A DNA stretch of 52,029 nt from Neoconidiobolus thromboides FSU 785 (GCA_025603075.1 MU626398.1:1-52029); one strand, 5' to 3'; counted from the stretch's first letter, positions 34,344 to 46,425 are shown. Notes: generated by a model not told the origin, from the sequence alone. A program made the numbers and translations.

Positions 34344-34449
34344 TATACAAAGGTGTTTTTTTGGTTTCATTACTCTTTTTATTTTTTAAGTATTATTTAA
34401 ATAGAAAGATTATTAATAAGATCATTAAATAAAAAAATACATCTTCATG
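34344..34449 (-). mobile_element. MITE-like foldback element, copy 11
   Basis: About 106 bp from TATACAAAGGTGT to ACATCTTCATG, the most diverged full-length copy, with base changes in the core (AGTATTATTTAAATAGAAAG). Its right end abuts copy 12, which is in the opposite orientation. Confidence 0.7.
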
Positions 34450-34553
34450 TGGGGATGTATTTTTGTGTTTAAGAATTTTACTAACAAATTTTCCGCTTAA
34501 ATAGTGCTTAAAAAATGGAAAAAATAATGAAGTCAAAAAAAACACTCCCATGT
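34448..34553 (+). mobile_element. MITE-like foldback element, copy 12
   Basis: About 105 bp from TGTGGGGATGT to ACACTCCCATGTA with an intact core. It forms a back-to-back inverted pair with copy 11, so the pair could fold into a long hairpin. Confidence 0.83.
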
Positions 34554-35718
34554 ATTAACTAATTATTCTTTTGATTATATTTGTTTCTGTCATTTCCATT
34601 TTTATTGTTGTATATAATTTATTAATAAATATTTCATTCTCATAATACTTTATTTTTATTATGCTTTGTCTTTGTAAATTGAAATTTATTTTAATTATAT
34701 AACTCAAAGTTTATCAGTTATCAGCTTTATCCAAAATTATACTATTGCATATAATAGTTGTTTTCAAATAAAAACATAATATTCTATTATGTAAATAAAA
34801 TTTAAACAATATGTATATTTTCAGTTTTTTATTATAAAAAGCTTTTTACTTTTTTAGCTATATTAAAGCTTTTATATTATAAGTAAACAAAATAGTCTCA
34901 TATTTCTTAAATTAAATATGCACGTCCAATATTAAAATATAGTTAAAAATATTACAAACAAAAGTAGAGTATAAAGTGCTATAAAATCAAATATAGATCA
35001 AATAGGCCTTTTAATTCAAAAAGTTATAATAGTAAATAAAAACTACCATATAAACCCATATGTACCTGCATATTATATACAATTCTATAAATAAAACTTA
35101 GTAATCAATTATAGTTGAATTTTATATGATTTTCAATTTTCAATTTTACTTTTTATTGCTGTTTACTTAATACAATCTTGTTTAACATCATTAGTTATTA
35201 AAGAATTATAAAAATATAATATTTTGTAGATTAATACATACAAGTTTAAAATTAAATAATTTTAAAGTGTTTAAATTGACTATAGAATATTTCCTAAAAT
35301 AAAAAAGATTATTTTCTTTAAATTAGCTTCTAAACCTATTAAAATAAATTACTGATAAGCAAACTGATAAAACATTATATTCGTTTATAGCTATTTCCTA
35401 AAACTCATTATCAAATATTTTGTTTATATTATATGATTTAGTTGTTTGCTTTTTATCATACAACTATAACGATAAGTTTATCCAAGTAGTTGGTATTAAA
35501 CTTAAAACGTTGATAAAATATAAATCAATTTAATCTAAAGATAAAAATTAAGATAATAGATATCTTTCAATGTTTTTATTTTTATCTTTTTTTTGAAAAA
35601 TCAAGTTAAACAGCATATTGGGAATTTATTAAATTATAAATAGATATTGTTTTAGCAAAAAATCATCGGATATATTTTTCCTGTTATTTTCATTAGATGA
35701 TATAATTCTAGTAATCTG

Positions 35719-36436
35719 TAAGGGATACAAACCCTTATCATTTTCTTTTTAAAAGGAAGCATAAACCATAGTTTGATTGTACTGAATGATGAAATAGTTG
35801 GTGTTTTTTAAGGGATGGAATTTACTATCTTTCAAAGATAAGATCCTTATTTTTTATAATTAAACTATAAACTAATTAGTATACTATTAACAGTAATAAA
35901 ATAAATAAAACAGCATATATTTTATATGAGAGAGAGTAAAACCATTTTATTAATAAATTCGGATTATTGTATAATGTCCTTCTTTTTAACTGAGGTATAA
36001 TTATAATTAATTCACGATAATTATCTATTTTTTTCGGTTGAAATTGATTCACCCCTGTAATCTGGAAAAATAAGAATGATCTTGTTATTGGCTTAAACTA
36101 ATACAGATATCCTCTTTTTTCCCACGGTCATACTCCTAATAGTTACTTAGTCTATGCAAAAGCCAATAATTAGCATTGACTTTATTATTAAGGGAGGACA
36201 ATCAAGTTACGAAAAAGTCCAATTAAATACGATAGATGGATCATTTATTACAAATCAGCAATCGCCACTTGATCATTTTCAGATATGATTGGTGGATCCG
36301 AAAAGATAAGATTTAACTTAAATTTTTGTGGTGGAGTTTGTATTCATTCACTAAATCAATTAAAATAACTAAAGGATGGTTGGTTATTCCTTGAATGACG
36401 GAAATAGGCCAATTAAATCTAAACTGCCTTAAGGGA
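35719..36436 (+). promoter_or_regulatory. Four TAAGGGA motifs upstream of ACC1
   Basis: TAAGGGA occurs on the plus strand at 35719, 35809, 36189 and 36430, with a reverse-strand ATAAGGG at about 35731. The decamer TTCCCACGGT also occurs twice, at about 36119 and 36456. These lie 190-910 bases before the ACC1 start. Repetition in an AT-rich background suggests a regulatory role; the binding factor is unknown. Confidence 0.3.
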
Positions 36437-36470
36437 TATTATGATGAAAAAAATTTCCCACGGTAAAAAG

Positions 36471-36478
36471 TATAAAAG
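36471..36478 (+). promoter_or_regulatory. Probable TATA box of ACC1
   Basis: TATAAAAG about 150 bases before the ACC1 start codon at 36628, immediately after the second TTCCCACGGT copy. Confidence 0.35.
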
Positions 36479-36627
36479 GATGGCTATAGTCATCTTGTTA
36501 CCCTTGATTAAATTAACAGGATATTCAATTACACATTTTTTAAAAAAGTATCAAACTTTTAATTTTATTTACTCAATCGTAGCAGATAATTCAATCTTTA
36601 TTTTTTTATTTTATTTTTATATAAACA

Positions 36628-39600
36628 ATGACTTTTACTGTTCATAAAAAATTTCTCGGTAAATTGGTTCTTGTTTTTGTATTTCATGTACTAATTTTAA
36701 TTTAGGCGGTAATTCTGTTGAGATAGCACGTAGTGGTATAGTAAGTGACTTCGTAAAAAAAAACGGTGGTCATACTGTTATCACTAAAGTTTTGATTGCA
36801 AATAATGGTATTGGTGCAGTCAAAGAAATTCGATCCGTACGCAAATGGGCTTATGAAACCTTTGGAAATGAAAGAGCCATTGAGTTTACTGTTATGGCCA
36901 CACCTGAAGATTTAAAAGCAAATGCTGAATATATTCGTATGGCTGATCAATATGTTGAAGTTCCAGGGGGCACTAATAATAATAACTATGCCAATGTTGA
37001 ACTTATTGTAGATATTGTTGAAAGAACTGGAGTCCACGTAAATTTTATCTCATTTTATTTTTATTGTGACTAATTTAGTTTTCAATTTTATAGGCTGTTT
37101 GGTAATTATTACGAGTTTTATTTACTTTCATATATTAACTTCATTTTTATTTTTCTTAATCTAATTTAGGGCTGGATGGTAATATTTTTTTTGTTTTATG
37201 ACATTACGTAAGCTAATTGAAAATTAGGGGTCACGCTTCAGAAAATCCTCGTTTACCAGAATCATTACAAAAAAGCAAAAATAAAGCCGTTTTTATAGGC
37301 CCTCCAGGATCTGCCATGCGCTCTCTTGGTGATAAAATTTCATCCACCATCGTTGCACAATCTGCTGATGTACCTACATTAGGTTGGTCTGGGTCCCATA
37401 TCTCAGAAACTGCTGAAGATGAAAACGGCCACATTACAGTACCAGACCATGCCTATTCTCAAGCATGTGTTACAAATGTACAGGAGGGTTTAGAAAGAGC
37501 CAATCAAATAGGTTATCCTGTAATGATTAAGGCTTCTGAAGGTGGAGGCGGTAAAGGTATTCGTAAAGTCGAAGATGAAGAGAACTTTAACCATTGTTTT
37601 AACCAAGTGTTAAGTGAAGTGCCTGGATCGCCTGTCTTTATTATGAAATTGGCTGGAAATTCACGTCATTTAGAAGTCCAACTTTTAGCTGATCAATATG
37701 GTAATGCTATCTCAATCTTTGGTCGTGATTGTTCAGTTCAGCGTCGTCATCAAAAAATTATTGAAGAAGCTCCTGTTACCATTGCTAAACCAGATACATT
37801 TGAAAAGATGGAGAAAGCTGCAGTGAGGTTAGCTAAATTAGTTGGCTATGTTAGTGCTGGTACTGTTGAATATCTCTATTCTCACTCTGACGATAAATTT
37901 TATTTTCTTGAACTTAATCCAAGGCTTCAAGTTGAGCATCCTACCACTGAAATAGTATCTGGTGTCAATCTTCCAGCTGCACAACTTCAGGTTGCTATGG
38001 GCTTACCTCTTCATCGTATCAGAGATGTTCGTCTTCTATATGGTGTTGATCCTCATGGAAATACACCTATTGATTTCGACTTTGCCAACCCTAATTCCCA
38101 AGAAGTTCAGAGGAAGCCTGCTCCGCAAGGTCATGTAATTGCAGTACGTATTACCGCTGAAAATCCTGATGCTGGATTTAAACCTAGTGGTGGTATAATG
38201 CAAGATTTAAATTTCCGCTCTAATACTAACGTATGGGGGTATTTCTCCGTTAGTTCAAATGGTGGTCTTCATGAATTTGCTGATTCACAATTTGGGCATA
38301 TTTTTGCTTTTGGTGAAAATCGTCAACAATCTCGCAAAAATATGGTTGTAGCATTAAAAGAACTTTCTATCCGAGGTGATTTCCGCACTACTGTCGAATA
38401 CCTTATTCGACTTCTTGAAACTAATGAATTTACTGATAACACTATTAACACTGGTTGGCTTGATACCTTGATCTCAGCTAAGCTTACCGCTGAACGTCCA
38501 GACACCACTCTAGCCATCCTTTGTGGTGCAGCTTATAAAGCTCATACTGCTAATGAAAAACTCCGTAACGATTTTAAGACTTCATTGAAGAAAGGTCAAG
38601 TTTTAGCCAAAGATACCCTTAAAACAACTTTCCATATTGATTTCAACTATGAAGGATCTCGTTATAATTTCGTATCAACTGCTTCTGGTCCAAATAATTA
38701 TAACTTGTTTATAAATGGTTCGAAAGCCCAAGTGGAGATAAAGAATTTATCTGATGGTGGTTTCTTAGTACTTTTAGATGGTCGCAGTCATACAATCTAT
38801 TGTCGTGAAGAAGTAGGAAACTCTCGTATTATGATTGATGGCAAAACCTGTTTACTTGAAGAAGAGAACGATCCAACTCAACTTCGTTCTCCTTCGCCTG
38901 GTAAACTTATTCAGTTCTTGGTTGAATCAGGTGATCATATTAATGCTGGTCAAGCTTATGCTGAAATTGAAGTCATGAAAATGTATATGCCTTTAGTTGC
39001 GACTGAAAATGGTACAGTATTATTTACTAAACAACCTGGTTCCACTTTAGAAGCTGGTGATATTCTTGGTATATTGACCCTTGATGACCCTAGTCGTGTA
39101 AAGCATGCTACACCTTTCACTGGCCAGCTTCCAAACTTAGGTTCACCACATATCCAAAGCAATAAAGTACACCAAAGATTAAGAGAAACCCTCCAAGTAA
39201 TTGATTGGGCGCTTAAAGGATATGATAATCAAGCTCTCCTCCAAAGCAACATCAAAACGTTGTTTGAGCTCTTAAGAAACCCAGAGCTACCATACTTAGA
39301 ACTTAATGAAGTCCTTGCTTCATTATCTGGACGTATTCCAAGCGCATTAGATAATCAATTACATGACCTTCTCGAGGATTCCAAATCTAAAGATCGTGAT
39401 TTCCCAGCTGCCCAATTACGCAAGATTACAGATGATTTCATCAAATCTGTACAACCAGGATCCGATCTCGTTAAACTTTTAGCTGCAATTACTCCAGTAT
39501 CTAAAACCATCGAAGATTATTCTGAAGGATTAGCTTATCATGAAAAACATGTTGTAAGTCAACTTCTCCAAAAATACTACAGTGTAGAACACTTGTTCGA

Positions 39601-42600
39601 CCAACCCAACTCTCGTGAAGAAGAAGCTGTATTAAAATTAAGAGATGCAAATAAGGAATCACTTGACGAAGTTGTTGATACTGTTCTTTCTCATGCTCGT
39701 GTAGCTGGTAAAAACAATCTCATCATTTTGTTGCTTAGTCAAATCAACTTTGAGAGCTCAACCGATAGCGCTAATTGCATTTATACACCAGTTCTCAAAA
39801 ACTTGGCTTCATTAAGTACTCGTGGAACCGCAAAGGTAGCTCTTAAAGCTCGCGAAATGTTAATTCATTCTCAATTACCATCTTACGAAGAACGTTACAA
39901 TCAAATGAATACCATTTTACTTAACTCTGTAACTATGAGTTATTATGGTGGTGGCTGTGATCTTCGTTCTCCATCATTTGATACCTTAAAAGACTTAGTG
40001 GTAACCAATTTTAATGTTGAAGATGTACTCCAAAACTTTTTCTTTTCTGAAAATCTCTATCTTCGTATGGCTGCGATGGAGGTTTATGCACGTCGTTCTT
40101 ACCATGCTTACGAAATCCTCGAAACTAGCCATCATTTTGATGAAAATGAAAATGAAACTCCTATTTTAGAATGGAATTTCACTTTACATGATTACTCAAT
40201 TGATTCATTAAAAGCTAGTGGCTTGTTCTCACAAAGTAAGAGAGCTGCATCTATTTCCGATTTAAGTTATATGGTCAAAAATATCGAAAAGCTTCCTACC
40301 CGTAAAGGTGTGATGGCTACCTTCGATACTATTGACGAGATCCCAGAAAAAATTGCAAGGATTTTCTCAGTTTTCCCGATCATTCAACAAACAGATGATA
40401 GTCTAAATAATGACGATAACTTCCCCAACGTTTTGAGTTTAGCTATTAAATCTCAATCGCCATCTGAGGATTCTAAGTTTGCTCAAGCTGTTCGCTCAAT
40501 TTTAACTCAATATGCTTCTGAGCTTCGTTCTCGTGGTATTCGTCGTGTTTCTATTGTTACTGTTCGTGACGGAAAACAACCAGGTATATTTACCTTCCGT
40601 GAAAGAGAAGATTACAATGAAGATCAAACAATTCGTCACATTGAACCTGCAACAGCTTATCAATTGGAGCTTTCTCGTATGTCCAACTTCAATCTTACTC
40701 CATGTTTCATTGAAAATCGACAATTACATGTTTATTATGGTACTGGTAAAGATAATTTATCTGATCAAAGATTTTTCGTTAGAGCTCTTGTCAGACCTGG
40801 GCGTCTTCGTTCAACCACTCCTACTCAAGACTATCTTATCTCTGAAGGTGATCGCCTATTAAGTGATGTCCTTGATGGTCTCGAGCTTTTATCATCAACT
40901 CATCCAAAATGTGATTGTAACCAAATATTTGTAAGCTTTATCCCAACTTTTTCATTAGAACCGGAAGAGGTTACAGCTGCTCTCCAACAGTATATTTTAC
41001 GCCATGGAAAGCGTCTTTGGAGATTACGTGTAACTGAAGCTGAAATCCGTTTCACTATCCGTAGTCGAAAATCAGATGGCCCATTAACACTTCGTTTCTG
41101 TATTAACAATGTTTCTGGTTATGTACCAAATGTTGAACTTTACGTTGAAACTAAAAATCAAGAAGGGGTCACTATCCTTAAATCATTCACTGGTTCCCCA
41201 AGTACTCTCCACCTTCAGCCAGTACTTACTCCATATCAACCCAAAGAATGGCTTCAGCCTAAACGTTATTCCGCTCATATTATGGGAACTACTTACGTTT
41301 ATGATTTCCCAGAACTTTTCCGTCAAGCTTTAAGTATTCAATGGAGTAAATTTGCTGAAACAAACCCAGATGTTATTATCCCAGCTATCCTTCTTAAAGA
41401 GAGTGAATTGGTATTAGATGAGAATGGTGAGTTGCAAGAATCTACTCGTCCTGCCGGATCTAATACTTGTGGTATGGTAGCTTGGAAGTTTGTTTTATAC
41501 ACTCCTGAATTCCCACAAGGACGTGAAGTTATTGTAATTTCTAATGATATCACATTTAAGATTGGTTCCTTTGGTCCATCTGAGGATTATCTTTTCTTTA
41601 AAGCTTCTCAGTATGCACGTAAATTCGGAATTCCTCGTGTCTATTTATCTGCCAATTCTGGTGCTAGAATTGGTTTAGCTGAAGAAGTTAAAGGGCTCTT
41701 TAAAGTTAAATGGAACAAAGCAGATGATCCATCAAAAGGATATGAATATTTGTACCTTACTCCAGAAGACTATAACGCTCTTAATGGAGAACGTCGTCGT
41801 AGTGTAAATGCTACTCTTACCGAAGATGAAGGAGAAAAACGTTATGTTATTGATGATATTATTGGACAAGCTGATGGTCTTGGTGTAGAATCATTAAGAG
41901 GTTCTGGTATGATTGCTGGTGAAACTTCTCGCGCTTATGAGGATATATTTACCCTCACTGTTGTTACTTGCCGTTCAGTAGGTATTGGTGCTTATCTCGT
42001 ACGTTTGGGACAACGTACTATTCAAAATGAAGGCCAGCCAATTATCCTTACTGGTGCTCCAGCTCTTAATAAAGTCCTTGGTCGTGAAGTATATAGCTCC
42101 AATTTACAACTTGGTGGTACTCAAATTATGTACAAGAATGGTGTTTCTCATTTGACTGCTGAAAATGATTTAGACAGTGTTGATAAGACCCTCACTTGGT
42201 TAAGCTATGTACCCAAAGTTCGTGATGGTGCCTTGCCAATTCTTAAGGTTAATGATCCGGTTGATCGTACTGTTGATGTTGAACCAACTAAAGGAACTCA
42301 AGATCCAAGAGATTGGATTACTGGCCACCCTTCTACAGATAAACCTGAAACTTGGGTATCTGGTTTCTTTGATAAAGGTACGTTTAATGAAACTTTATCT
42401 GGATGGGCACGTACTGTAATTACTGGTCGTGCTCGTTTAGGAGGTATTCCAGTAGGTATTATTGCTGTCGAAACTCGTACTGTAGAGCATATCATTCCAG
42501 CTGATCCAGCAAATCAAAATTCTGAAGAGCAAACCATGATTGAAGCCGGTCAAGTATGGCATCCAAATTCTGCTTACAAAACATCTCAAGCAATTAAAGA

Positions 42601-43510
42601 CTTTAACAATGGTGAACAACTTCCATTGATGATCTTTGCTAACTGGCGTGGTTTCTCTGGTGGTCAACGTGATATGTATTACGAAGTTCTTAAATATGGG
42701 TCTTATATTGTAGATGCTCTCACTCAATATAAACAACCTGTATTTGTTTATGTCATTCCAAATGGTGAACTTCGTGGTGGAGCTTGGGTAGTCTTAGATC
42801 CAACTATTAACGAAGATATGATGGAAATGTATGCTGATAAGAAATCCAGAGCTGGTGTACTCGAACCAGAAGGTATCGTTGGTATTAAGTTCAGAAAACC
42901 ACAGCTCCTTGAAACTATGGAGCGTCTTGATTCAATCTATAATGAACTCAAAAAGAAACTCAAATTATCTAAAGATGATAAAGAAACTGCCGAATTACAA
43001 GCTCAGATTACAAAGAGAGAAGAGTTACTCTTACCAATTTATAATCAAGTAGCTGTTCAATTCGCTGATCTCCATGATCGTTCTGGCAGAATGAAAGCTA
43101 AAGGAACCATTCGTGAAGAAATTGAATGGAAAACTTCACGTAGTTACTTCTACTGGCGCTTACGTGTCCGTTTAGCTGAAGAAAAACTTTACAACGACGT
43201 ACTTAAAGTCAGTCCTAAATTTTCTCGCCAACAACTTAAAAAGACTTTTGAACAATGGTATACAAGTAGCCTAAATGTTTCAAATACTCCAATCAATGAT
43301 GAAAGTTTGGCTAAATTCTTAGAGTCTGCTCCAAAGGGTGATTTCTTATCTCGTATTGGAAAACAATTATCTGAAAAGGTTGCTGAAGAGTTGCTAATAA
43401 CTGCTGAACAATTCCCAGAAGCTGCTATGGATGGGTTTATTAAGGTGTTTGAAAAACTTACTCCTGAAGCAAGAAAAGCTGCTTTACAGAGATTAGCTTC
43501 CTTAAAATAA
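36628..43510 (+). CDS. ACC1: Acetyl-CoA carboxylase, multidomain cytosolic form
   Basis: Makes malonyl-CoA from acetyl-CoA, the committed step of fatty-acid synthesis. Five exons: 36628-36658, 36706-37037, 37094-37101, 37170-37178, 37228-43510; about 2220 residues, near yeast Acc1. The start exon ([10 protein letters not shown]) joins [20 protein letters not shown]. The two micro-exons of 8 and 9 nt restore the invariant AVWAGWGHASENP exactly, which confirms them. Biotin carboxylase motifs include [11 protein letters not shown] and [16 protein letters not shown]. The biotin site is EVMKM with Lys at about 711. The large central domain follows. The carboxyltransferase half shows [27 protein letters not shown] and [14 protein letters not shown]. 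Everything after residue 127 is one 6.3-kb exon. The start is chosen because it gives the correct phase into exon 2. Confidence 0.97.
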
Positions 43511-44724
43511 TTTTAATCTTCTCTGCTCCATATTTCAACTGCTACTACTTTTTTATTTTATGAATTAAATATATATCCCGTTTTAAACATTATTTTTTTT
43601 TCTTGAAAAGTTTATAGACCTTAATTTTTTTCTGAAAATTAGAAAACTATGTGAAAGACCAAAGAGGTAAAGTATTTTGAAGATATTACTTATTAAAATA
43701 TTATATCAATTAGTATATTGTATTAAAAGTAACTTTATCTCTATTTTACTATTTATTATTTTTACTATTTTTATTTATATTATATTTGATTATTATTTGA
43801 TTATTTTTTACTATTTTTATCCACCATGGAATTTAAAAAACGTTTGGGTAAATTCTAAAACTAAAAATGTCCATGATACAGCTTCTGCAACTCTACTGTG
43901 ATCTAATTTGTGAGATTTTTAGTGTCATTCATTTATTTGTCTAATTTTTTAAAGTCTCAATTCTAGTTTCTTCTTGATTTTGGCAAAGGTTTATCCTTAA
44001 ATGAACAATTAGTCAAATCACAATAGAGTTGCAGCAATTGCAATAGTAACAAAAAAGTTCAAGCTGTAAATCAAAATACTAGGTGATTTATCAGTTGACC
44101 ATTAAACTAATATAACCATTGTTATATAGTTGTTCTTCATAGAACCTTTATATTACTATAGCTTTTATTTTTTAATATAATAATATTTTCATTGACTTGT
44201 TGCAACTTTGTATTTTGAGTAATTAGTGCCACAAAATTAAATAACTACTTAACATTTGTCAAAGGAAACATCGTAATAGTATTTATATTATGAAGTTTTA
44301 TTATGAGCCAAGGGATTAGCTTTAGAACAAGTTATATCTAATCAAATTACTTTAGGCGTTTTGCGATTTTAATTGGAAAACCCGAAGGTAACTCTTTTAA
44401 GAAATTATTTGACTTTACATTATATTATTGTTATAATCAAAGTAAAAATGTATACTAATTTTGTATTGCTTGATACCACTTGAGATCTCTATAAATAACA
44501 AGTTACCAAGAAATCAATAAATTATAAGCAAAATATCGTTGAATATAGAATAATAATGATAGTTTATCCCTAACTTAATCTCTCTAGAAATTTTATAAGC
44601 ATGAAAAGAGGCCAATTGCAGGATTTGAATAATTATAAAATTCGATAAGTTTCATTTGTTCAAAGTGTGCAAATAGAAGCTTAAATTAAGTTGATTTAAA
44701 ATTACAGCACTCATTTTTTAGATA
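43511..44724. other. Intergenic stretch after ACC1
   Basis: It holds the ACC1 3' region and the promoter of the transcription-factor gene. An 18-bp imperfect inverted repeat (CTGCAACTCTACTGTGAT near 43884 and its reverse near 44017) is the only structure noted. A 74-codon frame at 43677-43901 is hydrophobic AT-rich sequence and probably not a gene. Confidence 0.55.
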
Positions 44725-46425
44725 ATGACTAAACAAACTTTACATGAAGACATAAACAAAAAAGAGAGTGAAGAAATACAATTCAAATATTTTGTGCCTT
44801 TAAATAAGAGACCAGTCAAATCAAAGCCTATTTGGAAGAAGGATGGAAAGCATAGTACATTTAAGGTTGAAATTTCTAGACCTGAAGACAATCAAAAAGA
44901 TATACAAAACATGAAAAATAAAAGCCTCAAACTTGTATTCTCTCAAAAAAATGTCAAGGTGATAACAACTTTACCCAAAAGTATGAGTGCTACTATAAAC
45001 AATTGGAAGGCTATTTCAATGTACCAGTCTATGCTTAAAGCTCAGCCTACAACTAAAGATCAATTATGGGTTCGAAAAGATGGGACTTTTGACTACTTTG
45101 GATGGAGCCCACTTGGACATATCATTGTAGCTTATTTATCAGTCCACTTAAAAGTCAAAAAGGAAAAACAAGTAATAAGTATAAATTTAGATAACTTTCA
45201 AAAGGAACAAGTGGTGAGGATTATACGCGCCAGAGATTTAAGTAATGATTGGTTTGAAAATCTTGCTATTGATGCTTACTTTGAATATTTTCACTATTAT
45301 TTACCAATTGTAGAAGAAGAAAGGGTTCGTATAAAAAATAACTCTTTACTAAAAAGAGTCGTCATATCAATAGGCTATAACTATATTATAAACAACAAAT
45401 TACAAGACGAAGTTTTTAATTTACTAGATGCTGCTTTGTTAAATATGCTAAGTAAATACTACTTTGTTCCAAACATTGATACAGTTACTTCCCTTATACT
45501 TATATCCAATTTTCAGGCATTAAGATTTCATAGGACAAAAGTTTGGATTTATATAAATAGCGCAATCGGCTTAAGTTGTCTACTTGGATTAAACAGGCCA
45601 TCTCCGAAGATGTTGAAGCTTTCAAAATCTCAGATAAGGCACCGTTGCCACCAATGGTGGACTTGCTGTATACAAGACAAAGCTTTCGCTTTAACCTTAA
45701 ATAGGCCCATGTCAATTTCTCCAGATGGCTGGCGTATTCCATATCCTAAATACGAAATTTATAAAAAGCAGCCCCATTTTCCGGATTATCAAGCAGAAAA
45801 AGAAATCAAACACTTTGCTTCTTTAGTTAATTTGAAAGGAATGGCTCAAATATCAGAAATAGGAGGAATCATCAAGCTTGAGTTTAATTCAGACAAAGCA
45901 AAATCAAACCTACTTGAAAGAAAATTGGAGCAAATTTTAGCAAAGCTACAATTATGCAAGAGCCTGTATGTTAAAGAAATGACGGAAGTTTATTGTAACC
46001 AGCCTAAATGGGTGTTTGATATCTGTCATAAGTTCCTACTATCGCACTCTATAATCCATAATGATATAGTAATTGAAACTATCAATTCATTCAATCGCAT
46101 CTGTGGTGCTGAAATGGCAAAAAAATATGAGAAAAAGTATCTTGAAGCAGCTGCTTCTGTAATTATAGCTTGCGAAAGTTTAGGAGAATCATTTTTTAAA
46201 TATGGTAGGCTATTTAGGTTTATATGCTTAAGTACTGCAACGGTAGTTTTTGCTAAAAAATTCTGCTATGAAGATATAGGGAAGAAAGACGAAAACATTC
46301 CATTTGATGTACAGAGTTATCTTAAAAAAGGGCTTGTGATACTAGAAAAATCTAAAGTATACTATCCAATTACCTCCTATGCTTTAAATTTAATTTATTC
46401 TTTACTGAAACCCAACAAAAAATGA
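44725..46425 (+). CDS. Fungal-specific transcription factor domain protein, no zinc cluster seen
   Basis: Single exon, 566 residues. The middle homology (fungal_trans) region is clear. IDAYFEYFHYYLPIVEEERV is the usual entry block. It is followed by SLILISNFQALRFHRTKVWIY and by RHRCHQWWTCCIQDKAFALTL and NRPMSISPDGWRIPYP, equivalent to the RRRLWW and GRP-x-x-I blocks. Such proteins normally bind DNA through an N-terminal Zn2Cys6 cluster, but the first 110 residues here contain no cysteine. The N-terminus is basic and Lys-rich. A short CSKCANRSLN reading followed by a stop lies upstream at about 44657-44690, which may be a relic of the cluster. It may act without the cluster, have an unrecognised 5' exon, or be a decaying paralogue. 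Targets cannot be inferred. Confidence 0.75.
   Translation: MTKQTLHEDINKKESEEIQFKYFVPLNKRPVKSKPIWKKDGKHSTFKVEISRPEDNQKDIQNMKNKSLKLVFSQKNVKVITTLPKSMSATINNWKAISMYQSMLKAQPTTKDQLWVRKDGTFDYFGWSPLGHIIVAYLSVHLKVKKEKQVISINLDNFQKEQVVRIIRARDLSNDWFENLAIDAYFEYFHYYLPIVEEERVRIKNNSLLKRVVISIGYNYIINNKLQDEVFNLLDAALLNMLSKYYFVPNIDTVTSLILISNFQALRFHRTKVWIYINSAIGLSCLLGLNRPSPKMLKLSKSQIRHRCHQWWTCCIQDKAFALTLNRPMSISPDGWRIPYPKYEIYKKQPHFPDYQAEKEIKHFASLVNLKGMAQISEIGGIIKLEFNSDKAKSNLLERKLEQILAKLQLCKSLYVKEMTEVYCNQPKWVFDICHKFLLSHSIIHNDIVIETINSFNRICGAEMAKKYEKKYLEAAASVIIACESLGESFFKYGRLFRFICLSTATVVFAKKFCYEDIGKKDENIPFDVQSYLKKGLVILEKSKVYYPITSYALNLIYSLLKPNKK

Larger units (their letters stand above)
31606..36627. other. 5-kb intergenic region between divergent ARO1 and ACC1
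   Basis: No convincing gene. The region contains five full foldback elements (33169-34553) and a possible fragment at about 31983-32034. It also has the better copy of the decayed coding repeat (34062-34340). Its last 900 bases are a likely ACC1 promoter, with repeated TAAGGGA motifs and a TATA box. No tRNA or rRNA pattern was found. Everything else is AT-rich and stop-dense. Confidence 0.6.

Noticed and set aside
31606-36627. tRNA or other structured RNA gene in the large gap
   Set aside because: No B-box-like GGTTCGA with a matching A-box and acceptor stem was found by eye.
36441-36647. 68-codon open frame just before ACC1
   Set aside because: It spans the TATA box and the first ACC1 exon in another frame, has a composition like the AT-rich leader, and shows no family resemblance.
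43677-43901. Hydrophobic 74-codon frame after ACC1
   Set aside because: Its Ile/Phe/Tyr-rich content is what AT-rich DNA gives by chance, and no start context or homology supports it.
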